A DNA stretch of 64,000 nt from Propionibacteriales bacterium (GTDB lineage: Bacteria; Actinomycetota; Actinomycetes; Propionibacteriales; Nocardioidaceae): positions 1 to 64,000 of the forward strand of contig JAPLCB010000004.1 of NCBI GenBank assembly GCA_026392455.1. Reading direction: 5' to 3'. The notes under the pieces are model-generated. The model saw only the letters and a program-made list of their open reading frames with translations. It was not told the DNA's origin and made no database searches. The position numbers and the translations under genes are program-made. Numbering within the stretch: the first letter of the stretch is position 1; each line of letters starts with the position of its first letter. Positions 18,767-27,736 of this stretch are shown piece by piece.

Positions 18767-21285
18767 CCGGCACCGACCTGACCGGCACCGACCTGACCGG
18801 CACCGCGGGGACGCGGAGCCCGGCCGACCGGTTGGGTCGGTTCGAGCCGACTGCCGCGCCCGCTGTCGTGGTCGGCGACCGGGTGATCAGCCACGCGGAG
18901 CTCGACGACCTGGTCGGGCGCCGCGCTACCGTTCTGGGCCCGACCCGACGGCTGGTTCTGCTGGAGTGCGCCAACGCCCTGGAACCGCTGGTCACGTACC
19001 TGGCCGCCCTCCGCGGGCACCACCCGGTGCTGCTGGCGCCGTCCCTGGAGTCAGAACCCGCTCGGCGTCAGTGGCAGCGGATCGTCGAGGCGTACCGGCC
19101 GGACCTGATCTGCGCCCGGGACGGCGACCTCTGGGTCGACCTGGAGGAACAGCCCGGTACCCGTCACGACCTGCACCCCGAGCTCGCGGTCCTGCTGGGA
19201 ACGTCGGGATCGACCGGAACTCCCAAGCTGGTCCGGCTGTCGCGGGAGAACCTGCGCAGCAACGCGGCCGCGATCGCGGACTACCTGCACCTCGACCAGG
19301 ACAGTCGGGCGGCCACCACGTTGCCGCTGCAGTACTGCTACGGACTCTCGGTGGTGAACTCCCACCTGATGGCGCAGGGCAGCGTCTGGCTGACCGACGC
19401 GTCGGTCGTCGATCCCGGTTTCTGGGACGACTTCGAGGCGGTCGGTGCCACGTCGCTGGCCGGGGTGCCGTACACCTTCGACCTGCTGGCTCGCTCGGGG
19501 GTGGACTGGCTGGCGGTTCCGGGGTTGCGCCAGGTCACCCAGGCCGGGGGGCGGATGGACCCCGACCGGGTTCGCGACGTGGCGGTCTCCTCCCAGCGGC
19601 ACGGCGTCGAGTTCTTCGTGATGTACGGGCAGACCGAAGCCACGGCACGGATGGCGTACCTGCCTCCGGGGCTGGCAGCGGAACGGCCCTCGTGCATCGG
19701 CGTCCCGATCGACGGTGGCGAGTTCGCCCTCGACGACGGCGAGCTGGTCTACAGCGGCCCCAACGTGATGCTCGGCTACGCCGAGGGACCGGCAGACCTG
19801 GCTCTGGGGGCGACCTTGACCGAGCTTCGTACCGGCGACCGGGCCGTCCAGCACGACGACGGCCTCTTCGAGATCGTCGGTCGGTCCAGCCGGCTCGCGA
19901 AGCTGTACGGCGTGCGCCTGGATCTCGACCTGGCCGAGCAGATGCTCGCCGAGCGAGGCGTCGAGGCGGCGGTGGTCGTCGCGGGGGAGCAGGTCCACGT
20001 CTTCGTCGGCGACGCCCGGACCGCCGGGCGGGCCCACGGGCTCGTTGCGCAGGAGCACTGCCTTCCGCGGCACGCGGTCGTCGTCCACGCCGGTGGGGAC
20101 CTCCCGCGGACGGCGTCGGGCAAGGTCGACCTCGGGGCCCTGGAGCGGCGCACCCTCGACGCCCGTCCGGCTGCGCCCGACGACGTCCGGTCCGCCTACG
20201 CCGGGGTCTTCGGCCGCGAGGTCGGCGACGACGACTCGTTCGTGAGCCTGCACGGGGACTCGCTCTCCTACGTGGAGACCTTCACCCGGTTGGAGCGGTT
20301 GCTCGGGACGGTGCCGGCACGCTGGCCCGAGCTGAGCGTCGCCGACCTCTCCGCGCGGTCCCGTCGCCCGCGACGGACCTGGGCGGCCCTGGAGACGCCG
20401 ATGGTTCTCCGCGCGGCCGCGATCGTGCTGCTGCTCGGCGCACACGCCGACCTGTGGACCACCCAGGGCGGAGCCCACGTGCTGCTGGCCTTGTTCGGCT
20501 TCAACCTGGCCAGGTTCGCCCTGGTCTCGCCGGTGCCCCGGGAGCGGCTGGTGGCGGTGCTGCGACTCGTCGGCGACATGGTGGCGCCGGCCCTGCTGCT
20601 GATCGTCGTGGTGATCGCCTGCGGCGGCTACCGGTGGCCCACGGCGCTGCTGCTGAATTCCTTCGTCGGCTACCACGAGACCTGGGGTGCGAACTGGCAG
20701 CTGTGGTTCCTCGAGGCCACCGCCTGGACAGCAGTGACCCTGGCGGCGCTGCTCTGCGTCCCCGGCATCCGTGCGGTCCAGGCGCGCTGGCCGTACGCGG
20801 CGGCGTCCGGTGCGCTCGGGATCGCGATGGTCCTCCGGGCGACGCTGGCGCCCGACGAGGGACCGCGCCACCTCTACTCTCCCCAGGCCAGTGCCTGGTG
20901 CATCCTGCTGGGAGTCCTGGCCGCGTACGCCGACACCCGGGCCAAGAAGGTGCTCACCGTGGCGCTGGCAGTCGCGTGCACGCTCGGCTACTTCGCGGTG
21001 CCGCTGCGGGGCTACCTGGTGGTCGGCGCGGTGGTGCTGGTGCTGGCGCTGCCCTGGGTCCCGGTCCCGCGGCCGCTGGACCGGGTCGTCGCCACGGTGG
21101 CCTCGGCCTCGCTCTTCATCTACCTGACGCACTGGCGGTTCTACGAGCCGCTCGAGGAGAGCGTGAACGGTCTTCTGGCTCTGGTCGCCTCGATCGTGGT
21201 CGGGGTGGTGGCGTGGGCGGCGTGGAACGCAGGCCGGCGGCGGCTCGCCTCCGCGGTGGCCGCCCGTGGTCCGGCGACGTCCTAG
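18763..21285 (+). CDS. adenylation–carrier protein–membrane acyltransferase fusion
   Basis: An 840-residue three-part protein. Residues ~30–460 are an AMP-forming adenylation domain: A3 LLGTSGSTGTPK (~144–155), A5 MYGQTEAT (~286–293), A7 LRTGD (~355–359), GRSSRLAKLYGVRLD and A10 LPRTASGK (~447–454). Residues ~475–535 are a carrier domain with the phosphopantetheine Ser in LHGDSL (~500). From ~545 to the end are about 9–10 hydrophobic segments resembling an acyltransferase-3 (OafA-like) domain, with ASLFIYLTHWRF near 787. There is no condensation or thioesterase domain. The start contains an in-frame 15-bp duplication (TGTDL). It overlaps the iron ATPase gene, so it should be iron-repressed. 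Substrate and product are unknown; activated-acyl transfer to an envelope acceptor is inference. Confidence 0.75.
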   Translation: MTGTDLTGTDLTGTAGTRSPADRLGRFEPTAAPAVVVGDRVISHAELDDLVGRRATVLGPTRRLVLLECANALEPLVTYLAALRGHHPVLLAPSLESEPARRQWQRIVEAYRPDLICARDGDLWVDLEEQPGTRHDLHPELAVLLGTSGSTGTPKLVRLSRENLRSNAAAIADYLHLDQDSRAATTLPLQYCYGLSVVNSHLMAQGSVWLTDASVVDPGFWDDFEAVGATSLAGVPYTFDLLARSGVDWLAVPGLRQVTQAGGRMDPDRVRDVAVSSQRHGVEFFVMYGQTEATARMAYLPPGLAAERPSCIGVPIDGGEFALDDGELVYSGPNVMLGYAEGPADLALGATLTELRTGDRAVQHDDGLFEIVGRSSRLAKLYGVRLDLDLAEQMLAERGVEAAVVVAGEQVHVFVGDARTAGRAHGLVAQEHCLPRHAVVVHAGGDLPRTASGKVDLGALERRTLDARPAAPDDVRSAYAGVFGREVGDDDSFVSLHGDSLSYVETFTRLERLLGTVPARWPELSVADLSARSRRPRRTWAALETPMVLRAAAIVLLLGAHADLWTTQGGAHVLLALFGFNLARFALVSPVPRERLVAVLRLVGDMVAPALLLIVVVIACGGYRWPTALLLNSFVGYHETWGANWQLWFLEATAWTAVTLAALLCVPGIRAVQARWPYAAASGALGIAMVLRATLAPDEGPRHLYSPQASAWCILLGVLAAYADTRAKKVLTVALAVACTLGYFAVPLRGYLVVGAVVLVLALPWVPVPRPLDRVVATVASASLFIYLTHWRFYEPLEESVNGLLALVASIVVGVVAWAAWNAGRRRLASAVAARGPATS

Positions 21286-21288
21286 AGT
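21283..21288 (+). promoter_or_regulatory. -10 element, leaderless benE-like gene
   Basis: TAGAGT with exactly 6 nt to the ATG at 21295, overlapping the stop region of the preceding gene. It suggests this transporter has its own promoter in addition to any read-through from the iron operon. Confidence 0.55.
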
Positions 21289-21294
21289 TCCGGC

Positions 21295-22497
21295 ATGCAG
21301 GAGCAGACCTCGACCAACGTGCAGCCGGTCCTGGCCGGCGTGATGCTCGCCCTGGTCGGGTTCGCGAGCTCGTTCGCCGTCGTCCTGGCCGGCCTGCGCG
21401 CTGTGGGGGCGTCCCCGGCCCAGGCGGCGTCCGGCCTCCTGGCACTCTGCCTGGCCCAAGCCCTCGGCATCCTCTGGCTCACCTGGCGGCACCGGCTGCC
21501 GCTGGTCCTGGCCTGGTCGACGCCGGGGGCCGCCCTGCTGGTGAGCTCCGGTGCGGTCGACGGAGGCTGGCCGGCAGCGGTCGGTGCCTTCGTGGTCTGC
21601 GGGGGGCTGATCCTGCTGACCGCGTTGTGGCCGCGGCTGGGCGACCTGATCGCGGCGATCCCCGGCCCGATCGCCCAGGCGATGCTGGCCGGCGTGCTGC
21701 TGTCGATCTGCCTGGAGCCGGTCCGCGTCTTCGCCGACCGCCCCGGCCTGGTGGCTCCGGTCCTGGTCGTCTGGGTCGTCCTGCTGCGGCTGCGTCCGAC
21801 CTTCGCGGTCGCCGGGGCCTTCGTCACCACGATGGTGGTGATCGCCGCCTACCTGGTGGACCACGGCGCCGGGCCGCTCGCGCTCGCGCCGACGGTGGAC
21901 TGGGTCGCGCCGTCGTTCAGCTGGCAGGCGGTCGTCGGCCTGGGTGTCCCGCTGTACGTGGTCACGATGGCCTCCCAGAACGTGCCCGGGGTCGCGGTGC
22001 TGGCCACGTTCGGGTTCACGGTGCCGTGGCGCGAGGCGATGACGGTCACCGGCGCGGGCACGGTGGCCGGGGCGTTCGCCGGCGGGCACGCGGTGAACCT
22101 GGCGGCGATCACCGCAGCGATGGCGGCGTCCCCCGAGGCGCACCCCGACCCGGACCGGCGGTGGATCGCGGCGCACACCGCCGGCTGGACCTACGTGGTG
22201 CTGGCAGTCGTCTCGACCGCACTGGTCAGCGTGGTGGCTGCAGCCCCCGACGGCCTGGTCGAGGTGGTGGCGGGACTGGCCCTGCTCGGCACCCTGGGGG
22301 GCGCGTTGAAGGGAGCGACCAGCGCCGAGACCGGTCGGGAGCCCGCGGTCGTGACGTTCGTGGTCGCCGCCAGCGGCGTCGCGTTCGTCGGGATCGGCGC
22401 TGCCTTCTGGGGCCTGGTCGCCGGACTCGTCGTGCACGCCGTGCTGTCCGGGCTGGCCGGGCTGGCCGGGCGCCCGCGCGCTACACCTGCAGGGTGA
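21295..22497 (+). CDS. BenE-family (benzoate/H+ symporter-like) transporter
   Basis: A 400-residue membrane protein with about 12 hydrophobic segments. VQPVLAGVMLALVGFASSFAVVLAGL at the start, WSTPGAALL near residue 80, IPGPIAQAMLAGVLL near 122, LGVPLYVVTMASQNVPGVAVL near 217 and the GGHAVNLAAITAA segment near 262 are BenE-typical. The usual substrate class is benzoate or other aromatic acids. Placement after an adenylating enzyme hints at an aromatic acid link, but that is speculation. The 3' end overlaps the convergent MBL gene by 17 bp. Confidence 0.82.
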   Translation: MQEQTSTNVQPVLAGVMLALVGFASSFAVVLAGLRAVGASPAQAASGLLALCLAQALGILWLTWRHRLPLVLAWSTPGAALLVSSGAVDGGWPAAVGAFVVCGGLILLTALWPRLGDLIAAIPGPIAQAMLAGVLLSICLEPVRVFADRPGLVAPVLVVWVVLLRLRPTFAVAGAFVTTMVVIAAYLVDHGAGPLALAPTVDWVAPSFSWQAVVGLGVPLYVVTMASQNVPGVAVLATFGFTVPWREAMTVTGAGTVAGAFAGGHAVNLAAITAAMAASPEAHPDPDRRWIAAHTAGWTYVVLAVVSTALVSVVAAAPDGLVEVVAGLALLGTLGGALKGATSAETGREPAVVTFVVAASGVAFVGIGAAFWGLVAGLVVHAVLSGLAGLAGRPRATPAG

Positions 22498-23284
22498 CGT
22501 CCTCGCCAGGATCCAGCCAGGTGATCCGGTCAGCGAGCGCCGAGGCGGCGAGCACCTTCTCGGCCGGCCCGCGGTCCTGCTGGAAGTGCGACCATCCTTC
22601 GTAGTGGACCGGGACGACGTTCGTCGGCCCGACGAGCTCGATCAGCTCGCGACCCTCGCGGGCATCCATCGTGTAGCGGAACCAGCCCGAGAGGTAGCGG
22701 AACCGGACCGACCCGAGGTGCAGCAGCATCGTGCCGACCTTCAACCTCGCGGCGACCTCGCGCAGGCCCGGGTAGAGCACGGAGTCGCCGGTCACCCAGA
22801 GCTCGCCGTGCTCCTGACCGGCCCAGGCGAGCGAGAACCCGATCACCGGTCCGGTGATCGGGTCGCTGCCGACAGGCCCGTGCCGGCACGGGGTCGCGGT
22901 GATCGTGATCGGGTCCTTGCCGGGGGCCTCGAGAGTGGTGGTCTCCCAGGCGCCGAGGCCGATGCAGTGGCTGCCGAGCTTGGCCGCGGCCTTCTTGGTC
23001 GTGACCGTCGTGCCCCAGGACGGCAGCAGCTCCTGCGCGGACGGGTCGAGGTTGTCGCCGTGGTGGTGGTGGCTGACCAGGACCGCATCGATCCGGCCGA
23101 GGTCCGCGGCGGCGATCGACGGACCGGCCAGCTTGCGCGACGTCGTCCCCCAGCCGAAGAAGTAGCGCTTGCCCGGCGGGTCGAAGGTCGGGTCGGTGAG
23201 GATCCGCCACCCGCCGACCTCGATCAGTGCGGTCGGACCGCCGATGTGGGTGATCCGAACGCTGTCGGTCGGTGCCTTGGTCAT
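22481..23284 (-). CDS. MBL-fold metallo-hydrolase
   Basis: A 267-residue metallo-beta-lactamase-fold hydrolase, without a signal peptide. IRILTDPTFDPPG-like strand sequences precede the metal motif SHHHHGDNLD near residue 73, a variant of HxHxDH seen in UlaG-like proteins. GPVGSDPITGPVIGF and VTGDSVLYPG follow, with NVVPVHYEGWSHF near the end. No specific substrate can be assigned. The ATG at 23284 was chosen; a GTG 9 nt upstream is also possible. Confidence 0.8.
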   Translation of the reverse strand: MTKAPTDSVRITHIGGPTALIEVGGWRILTDPTFDPPGKRYFFGWGTTSRKLAGPSIAAADLGRIDAVLVSHHHHGDNLDPSAQELLPSWGTTVTTKKAAAKLGSHCIGLGAWETTTLEAPGKDPITITATPCRHGPVGSDPITGPVIGFSLAWAGQEHGELWVTGDSVLYPGLREVAARLKVGTMLLHLGSVRFRYLSGWFRYTMDAREGRELIELVGPTNVVPVHYEGWSHFQQDRGPAEKVLAASALADRITWLDPGEDVTLQV

Positions 23285-23376
23285 GCACAGCACCGTAGTG
23301 GTCCTGGGGCGCCACGGTCGGGCCGGGCGGCCGGTGTCCCCGAGGTGGGCCCCCGCGTCCTGGGAGAAGATGGCTC

Positions 23377-23787
23377 ATGACCTGCTTGTTCTGCGACATC
23401 GCCGCCGGCACCGTCCCGGCCGACGTGGTCCTGGCCGATGACGAGTTCGTCGCCTTCCTCGATATCCGACCTGTCTTCAAGGGGCACGTGCTGCTGGTTC
23501 CGCGCCAGCACGTGGTCACCCTGCCCGAGCTCCCGGCGGGGCTGCGCGACGGGTTCCTCGAGCGGGCGCAGCGGCTGGCGACCGCGATGGTCGAGGGACT
23601 CGGCGCGCAGGGTTCCTTCGTGGCGATGAACAACACCGTGTCGCAGTCGGTGCTGCACCTGCACTGCCACGTGGTCCCGCGGACGAAAGGTGACGGGTTG
23701 CGCGGGTTCTTCTGGCCGCGGACCAGGTACGCGGACGCTGCGGAGTCGGCCGACTACGCAGGGCGCGTCGTGGCGTCGCTCGCCTGA
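23377..23787 (+). CDS. HIT-family protein
   Basis: A 136-residue histidine-triad nucleotide hydrolase. CLFCDIAAGTVPADVV at the start carries two Cys of a possible zinc site, and HLHCHVVPR near residue 88 is the His-triad active site. Typical substrates are dinucleotide polyphosphates or nucleotide phosphoramidates. Its 3' end overlaps the convergent PAP2-like gene by 34 bp. Confidence 0.9.
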   Translation: MTCLFCDIAAGTVPADVVLADDEFVAFLDIRPVFKGHVLLVPRQHVVTLPELPAGLRDGFLERAQRLATAMVEGLGAQGSFVAMNNTVSQSVLHLHCHVVPRTKGDGLRGFFWPRTRYADAAESADYAGRVVASLA

Positions 23788-24851
23788 GCGGCCCCGTCGT
23801 TCTCCAGGGTTCCGCGCACGATCAGCCTCGGTACGCCGCGGACGTGGTTGCCGGTGCCGAGCGCTGCGATCCAGACGGCCAGGGCGCCCAGGACGAAGCC
23901 GCCGACGGCGTCCAGCGAGAAGTGCCAGCCGAAGTAGATGGTGGCGAGCACGGTCAGGGCCAGGTAGACCCACGCCACGGTGCGGATCACGCGGGAGGCG
24001 GCGATCAGGGTGAGGAAGAGGCAGACGGTGACCATGATCCCGACGTGCAGCGACGGGAACGCCGCGATGGTCTGCAGCGCGGCGGTGTTGTGCGGGTCGC
24101 CGCCGGGCCCACCGAGGGCCATGTCGGGCGGCAGCACCAGGGCCCGGTCGGTCGCGAGGTTCTCGACCAGCTCGGTGGTGTAGGTGCGCCTCAGGTCGTT
24201 GAAGTCGCCGGGAAAGCTGTACGCCGGTCCCAGGGTCGGCAGCGCGTAGTACCCGAGGGCGCCGAAGCCCCAGCACAGCGAGATCGCCGTGACGTACCAG
24301 GACCCGGCGGCCGGGTTCCGGGTGAAGATCAGCGCGATCGCGATCGACGCCGGGACCAGGACGATCCAGGAGACGTAGATGAAGGAGAAGAATTCGGCCG
24401 CGACCGTGGTGCCGAAGAGGCTGTGCAGAACGTTCGCGGGGTCGTGGCCGAACCAGAGCGCGTGGTCGATCTTCTCCAACCGACCGTCCCAGATGTGGCC
24501 GTTGACGAACGGGACGTAGCTCTTCAGGTTGCGGAACGCGGCGTAGCAGACGTACCAGGTTGCCAGCCCGCTGAGCGCGAACCCGGTGTGCCGCCGGTTC
24601 CAGCGCTCCCGGACGACCCCGACGAACGTGCCGCGGAAGTGGCTCCAGTCGTGCCGGCTGCGGCCCAGGGCGCGGGGCAGCACGTCGAGCAGCCAGGCGA
24701 ACACCAGGATCATCGGGATCTGGATGTACGCCGGCACGACCACGCCGTCGGGATCCCTGATCGGGAGGGACTCCACCGAGGCGACCACGACGGTCGCCAC
24801 CGCGAGTGCCACGGCGCACGCGCCCCCGAACATGAAGTTGGCTCGTCCCAC
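23754..24851 (-). CDS. PAP2-superfamily membrane protein (inositolphosphotransferase-like)
   Basis: A 365-residue protein with about seven hydrophobic segments. The PAP2 active-site pattern is present late: AAFPSLHVGIMV near residue 263 and YFGWHFSLDAVGGFVLGA near 312, which supply the two catalytic His and the Asp. The long N-terminal membrane part and the TLGPAYSFPGDFNDLR loop fit the AUR1-like PAP2_3 group that moves phosphoinositol or phospholipid head groups, as opposed to simple phosphatases. The GTG start at 24851 is a choice; the true start may differ by a few codons. Confidence 0.75.
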   Translation of the reverse strand: MGRANFMFGGACAVALAVATVVVASVESLPIRDPDGVVVPAYIQIPMILVFAWLLDVLPRALGRSRHDWSHFRGTFVGVVRERWNRRHTGFALSGLATWYVCYAAFRNLKSYVPFVNGHIWDGRLEKIDHALWFGHDPANVLHSLFGTTVAAEFFSFIYVSWIVLVPASIAIALIFTRNPAAGSWYVTAISLCWGFGALGYYALPTLGPAYSFPGDFNDLRRTYTTELVENLATDRALVLPPDMALGGPGGDPHNTAALQTIAAFPSLHVGIMVTVCLFLTLIAASRVIRTVAWVYLALTVLATIYFGWHFSLDAVGGFVLGALAVWIAALGTGNHVRGVPRLIVRGTLENDGAAQASDATTRPA

Positions 24852-24914
24852 GTCGTGCAGCCTAAGGGTTGCCTGGCCCGGCGGCGCAGACCGGCCTCGG
24901 TGTGCCGGGATCCG

Positions 24915-24944
24915 ACGCCCTAGAGTGACACGCCCTAGAGTGAC
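24915..24944 (+). repeat. tandem 15-bp duplication of a -10 region upstream of fabG
   Basis: ACGCCCTAGAGTGAC occurs twice head-to-tail without mismatch. Each copy carries TAGAGT, the -10 hexamer used by several genes here (at 24921 and 24936). It therefore looks like a recent promoter duplication about 55–75 bp before the fabG start. Confidence 0.8.
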
Positions 24945-24995
24945 GCTGCTGCTCGTCCGCAGCGCTGCAGAAACAGAACCTGAACAGGAGCAGTC

Positions 24996-25754
24996 ATGGG
25001 TCGTTATGACGGTCGCGTCGTGATCATCACCGGTGCCGCACGCGGAATCGGTGCGGGAACCGCCAAGCGGTTCGCCGAAGAGGGCGCAGCGGTCGCCATC
25101 TTCGACATCAACGAGGAGCAGGCGGCCCAGACCGCCGCGGAGCTCGGTGGCTCCGCCCAGGCGATCGGCGTCGGCGTCGACGTCACGAACGCGGCGTCGG
25201 TCGACGCCGGCGTCGCCCGGGTCATCGCGGAGCTCGGCGGCCTGCACGTGATCATCAACAACGCCGGCATCACCCGCGACAACCTGCTCTTCAAGCTCAC
25301 CGAGGAGGACTGGGACTCGGTGATGAACGTGCACCTCAAGGGCGCGTTCCTGATGAGCAAGGCGGCGCAGAAGACGTTCGTCGACCAGAAGTACGGCAAG
25401 ATCCTCAACCTCTCCAGCATCTCGGCGAACGGCAACCGCGGCCAGGCCAACTACTCGGCCGCCAAGGCCGGCGTCCAGGGGTTCACCCGGACCCTCGCCC
25501 TGGAGCTCGGTCCGTTCGGGGTCAACGTCAACGCGATCGCGCCCGGGTTCATCGCGACCGAGATGACCGACGACACCGCGCGCCGCCTCAAGATGGACGT
25601 CGACGAGTTCCGCAAGCTGAACGCCGAGGCGAACCCGGTGCGCCGGGTCGGCTTCCCCGAGGACATCGCTGCCGCCGCGGCCTTCCTCTGCAGCGACGAG
25701 GCGTCGTACATCACCGGTCAGACCCTCTACGTCGACGGAGGCGCGAAGATCTGA
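24996..25754 (+). CDS. fabG: 3-oxoacyl-ACP reductase / SDR family oxidoreductase
   Basis: A 252-residue short-chain dehydrogenase. Cofactor motif TGAARGIGAGTAKRF near residue 9, NNAGITRD near 86, catalytic Ser in LSSISANGNRGQ near 137, YSAAKAG (Tyr and Lys) near 152, and the C-terminus ITGQTLYVDGGAKI typical of FabG. The likely role is NADPH-dependent reduction of 3-oxoacyl-ACP, though many paralogues have other substrates. ATG with AGGAG 7 nt upstream. Confidence 0.85.
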   Translation: MGRYDGRVVIITGAARGIGAGTAKRFAEEGAAVAIFDINEEQAAQTAAELGGSAQAIGVGVDVTNAASVDAGVARVIAELGGLHVIINNAGITRDNLLFKLTEEDWDSVMNVHLKGAFLMSKAAQKTFVDQKYGKILNLSSISANGNRGQANYSAAKAGVQGFTRTLALELGPFGVNVNAIAPGFIATEMTDDTARRLKMDVDEFRKLNAEANPVRRVGFPEDIAAAAAFLCSDEASYITGQTLYVDGGAKI

Positions 25755-25818
25755 CCCGTGGGTGCCTGCGCGACGATCTGAAAGTCGCTTGACACGCACT
25801 ACTTTGGCGACACACGAG

Positions 25819-25844
25819 CCCCCCTCCCCGTATCGGGTGGGGGG
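25819..25844 (+). terminator. C/G-rich hairpin after fabG
   Basis: Six C, one mismatched T and three C pair with GGG-T-GGGGGG across a 6-nt loop. It lies 65 bp after the fabG stop, with only two T after the stem, so it is a candidate terminator of moderate quality. Confidence 0.5.
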
Positions 25845-25863
25845 TTCGGTCATGCTGGAGCAC

Positions 25864-26913
25864 ATGAGCTTCCGCCTTCCCGCTGCCCTGTCCGCTGCCC
25901 GCTCCCGCCGTCCCGCCGCGGCCGCGTTGTCCGCCGTCGTCCTGGCCAGCCTGGTGCTCGCCGGGTGCGGGGGAGGGGACAAGAAGGAGCCTGCAGCGGG
26001 CACCGATCCGCAGTCGACCGAGGACGGCACCCAGCTGGCAGCGGTCTGGCCGCTCACCGGGCTTCCCTCGGACGGGCGGACCCCGGACCACCCGGTGATC
26101 GTCGTGAAGGTCGACAACTCCCGCGCCAGCGACCCGCAGTACGGTCTCGGGTCGGCGGACCTGGTCGTGGAGGAGATGGTTGAAGGGGGCTACACCCGGC
26201 TCGCGGTGGCGTTCTACTCCACGCTGCCGAAGAAGGCCGGGCCGGTGCGGTCGGCGCGCGCCTCCGACATCGGGATCGTCACGCCGACGCACGCTGCCCT
26301 GGTGGCCAGCGGTGCGGCACCGGTCACCAAGCGCCGGTTGAACAAGGCCGGGGTGAGCTTCTACGAGGAGGGTGTCAGCGGTACCTACCGTGACGCCTCC
26401 GAGCACGACGCCCTGCACAGCGTCTTCATCGACCTGCCCAAGTTCGCGAAGACGATCAAGGACAAGTCCTACGTCCCCGGTCCGTACCTGCCCTGGGGGC
26501 AGGAAGCGGAGTTCACCGGGTCGCAGCCCGCGAAGTCGATCTCGGTCCGGTTCAGCGCGCAGACCACGACGAAGTTCAAGTTCGACGGCAAGCACTACCT
26601 GAACACCGACACCTACGCGCGCTCGGGCGACCAGTTCAAGGCTGACTCCGTGCTGGTGCTGCGCACTCGCGAGGGTGACGCCGGCTACCGCGACCCGGCC
26701 GGGAACCCGGTTCCGGAGACCCTGTTCTTCGGCAAGGGGCAGCTGTTGCTCTTCCACGGCGGCCAGCTGGTCCGGGGCACCTGGTCGAAGGAGAAGCGGG
26801 ACTCGCCGTTGGTCCTCACCACTGCCGCTGGTCCGCTGACCGTCCCTGCCGGCCACGTCTGGATCGAGCTGCTTCCGCGCGACTCCGACGGTGGCTCCCT
26901 CACCTTCAAGTAG
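25864..26913 (+). CDS. DUF3048 (YerB-like) lipoprotein
   Basis: A 349-residue secreted lipoprotein. After a twin-basic, Ala-rich signal the lipobox LAGC puts the lipid Cys near residue 38. The two-part DUF3048 fold is recognised by PVIVVKVDNSRASDPQYGL, VVEEMVEGGYTRL and PVRSARASDIGI in the N-terminal half, and by LVRGTWSKE and PAGHVWIELLPRD at the C-terminus. The molecular function is unknown. ATG 25852 in the same frame is an alternative start. Confidence 0.85.
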   Translation: MSFRLPAALSAARSRRPAAAALSAVVLASLVLAGCGGGDKKEPAAGTDPQSTEDGTQLAAVWPLTGLPSDGRTPDHPVIVVKVDNSRASDPQYGLGSADLVVEEMVEGGYTRLAVAFYSTLPKKAGPVRSARASDIGIVTPTHAALVASGAAPVTKRRLNKAGVSFYEEGVSGTYRDASEHDALHSVFIDLPKFAKTIKDKSYVPGPYLPWGQEAEFTGSQPAKSISVRFSAQTTTKFKFDGKHYLNTDTYARSGDQFKADSVLVLRTREGDAGYRDPAGNPVPETLFFGKGQLLLFHGGQLVRGTWSKEKRDSPLVLTTAAGPLTVPAGHVWIELLPRDSDGGSLTFK

Positions 26914-26922
26914 GAGCTGTCG

Positions 26923-27636
26923 CTACTCGATCCCGAGGGCCTGGTCCTCGGGATCGGAGAGCGGCACGCCGCTCTCGCCCAGAGCCCGCATGCCGGCCAG
27001 GATGAACGCCATCGCGCTCTCCACCTGAGCGACCGCAGCCTTGGGGTTCGCCGACGTGCTGACGCTCTCCCCGGCCGCGGAGAGCGCGCCGAAGAAGATC
27101 CGGCTGAAGGTCTCCAGCATCTCCGGACTGGTGTCGTAGGTGGCCTCCTGCAGCACCGACTTGACCATCTCCTGGACCAGGCCGAAGCTCGAGCGCTCCT
27201 CCTGCTCGCGGAAGCGCTCGTACCCCAGGACCGCCGGACCCTCCTGGATCACGACGCGCTGGTACCCCGCGTCCTGGACGATGTCCATGAAGGCGCGCAG
27301 TCCGACCAGGGCCTTGTCCCAGGGGTCGCGGCTCCCCTTGAGAGCCTTGCGGACCCGGGTGACGGCATCGGTCTCGATCTTCTCGAAGACCGCTTCGAAG
27401 ATGGCCTGCTTGCCGCTGAAGTGGTGGTAGAGGGCGCCCTTGGTGACCCGGGCGCTGGTCACGATCGCGTCCAGGCTGGTCGCGGCGTAGCCCTGGCTGG
27501 TGAACAGCTTGGTGGCCTCGTCGACCAGCGCCCGCTTCGTCGAGGCGGAGTACTGGGCCCGCCGCGACACGCTGGGCACCTTGGGCACCTTGGGCAGTGT
27601 CGAGCGCAGTTTCTCGGCGGGGGAGCGGCTGGCCAT
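26923..27636 (-). CDS. TetR/AcrR-family regulator
   Basis: A 237-residue regulator. The HTH lies at residues ~38–82 (VDEATKLFTSQGYAATSLDAI, key parts ATKLFTSQGY and TSLDAIVTSARVTKGALYHHF). The remaining helices form a ligand domain. The first 25 residues are basic and include a small PKVPKV repeat encoded by a 9-bp duplication. It points away from the unknown gene at 27772, and an inverted repeat sits between them. Confidence 0.85.
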   Translation of the reverse strand: MASRSPAEKLRSTLPKVPKVPSVSRRAQYSASTKRALVDEATKLFTSQGYAATSLDAIVTSARVTKGALYHHFSGKQAIFEAVFEKIETDAVTRVRKALKGSRDPWDKALVGLRAFMDIVQDAGYQRVVIQEGPAVLGYERFREQEERSSFGLVQEMVKSVLQEATYDTSPEMLETFSRIFFGALSAAGESVSTSANPKAAVAQVESAMAFILAGMRALGESGVPLSDPEDQALGIE

Positions 27637-27736
27637 CCGACCAGTCTAGGCAGGGACACCCGCTCGTGTGTGAGACGTCACGGTCTCGAAACGCCGTTCC
27701 AGATTGCCGACCCGGAGTCGGCTGCATACTCTGAGT

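Noticed and set aside
18763-21285. A complete NRPS siderophore cluster
   Set aside because: There are no condensation, thioesterase or tailoring genes nearby; only one adenylation and one carrier domain exist, so a siderophore assembly line is not supported.
18708-22604. 1298-residue open frame on the + strand
   Set aside because: It is out of frame with the adenylation fusion and benE; its Arg/Gly/Ala/Pro-rich composition is typical of a shadow frame.
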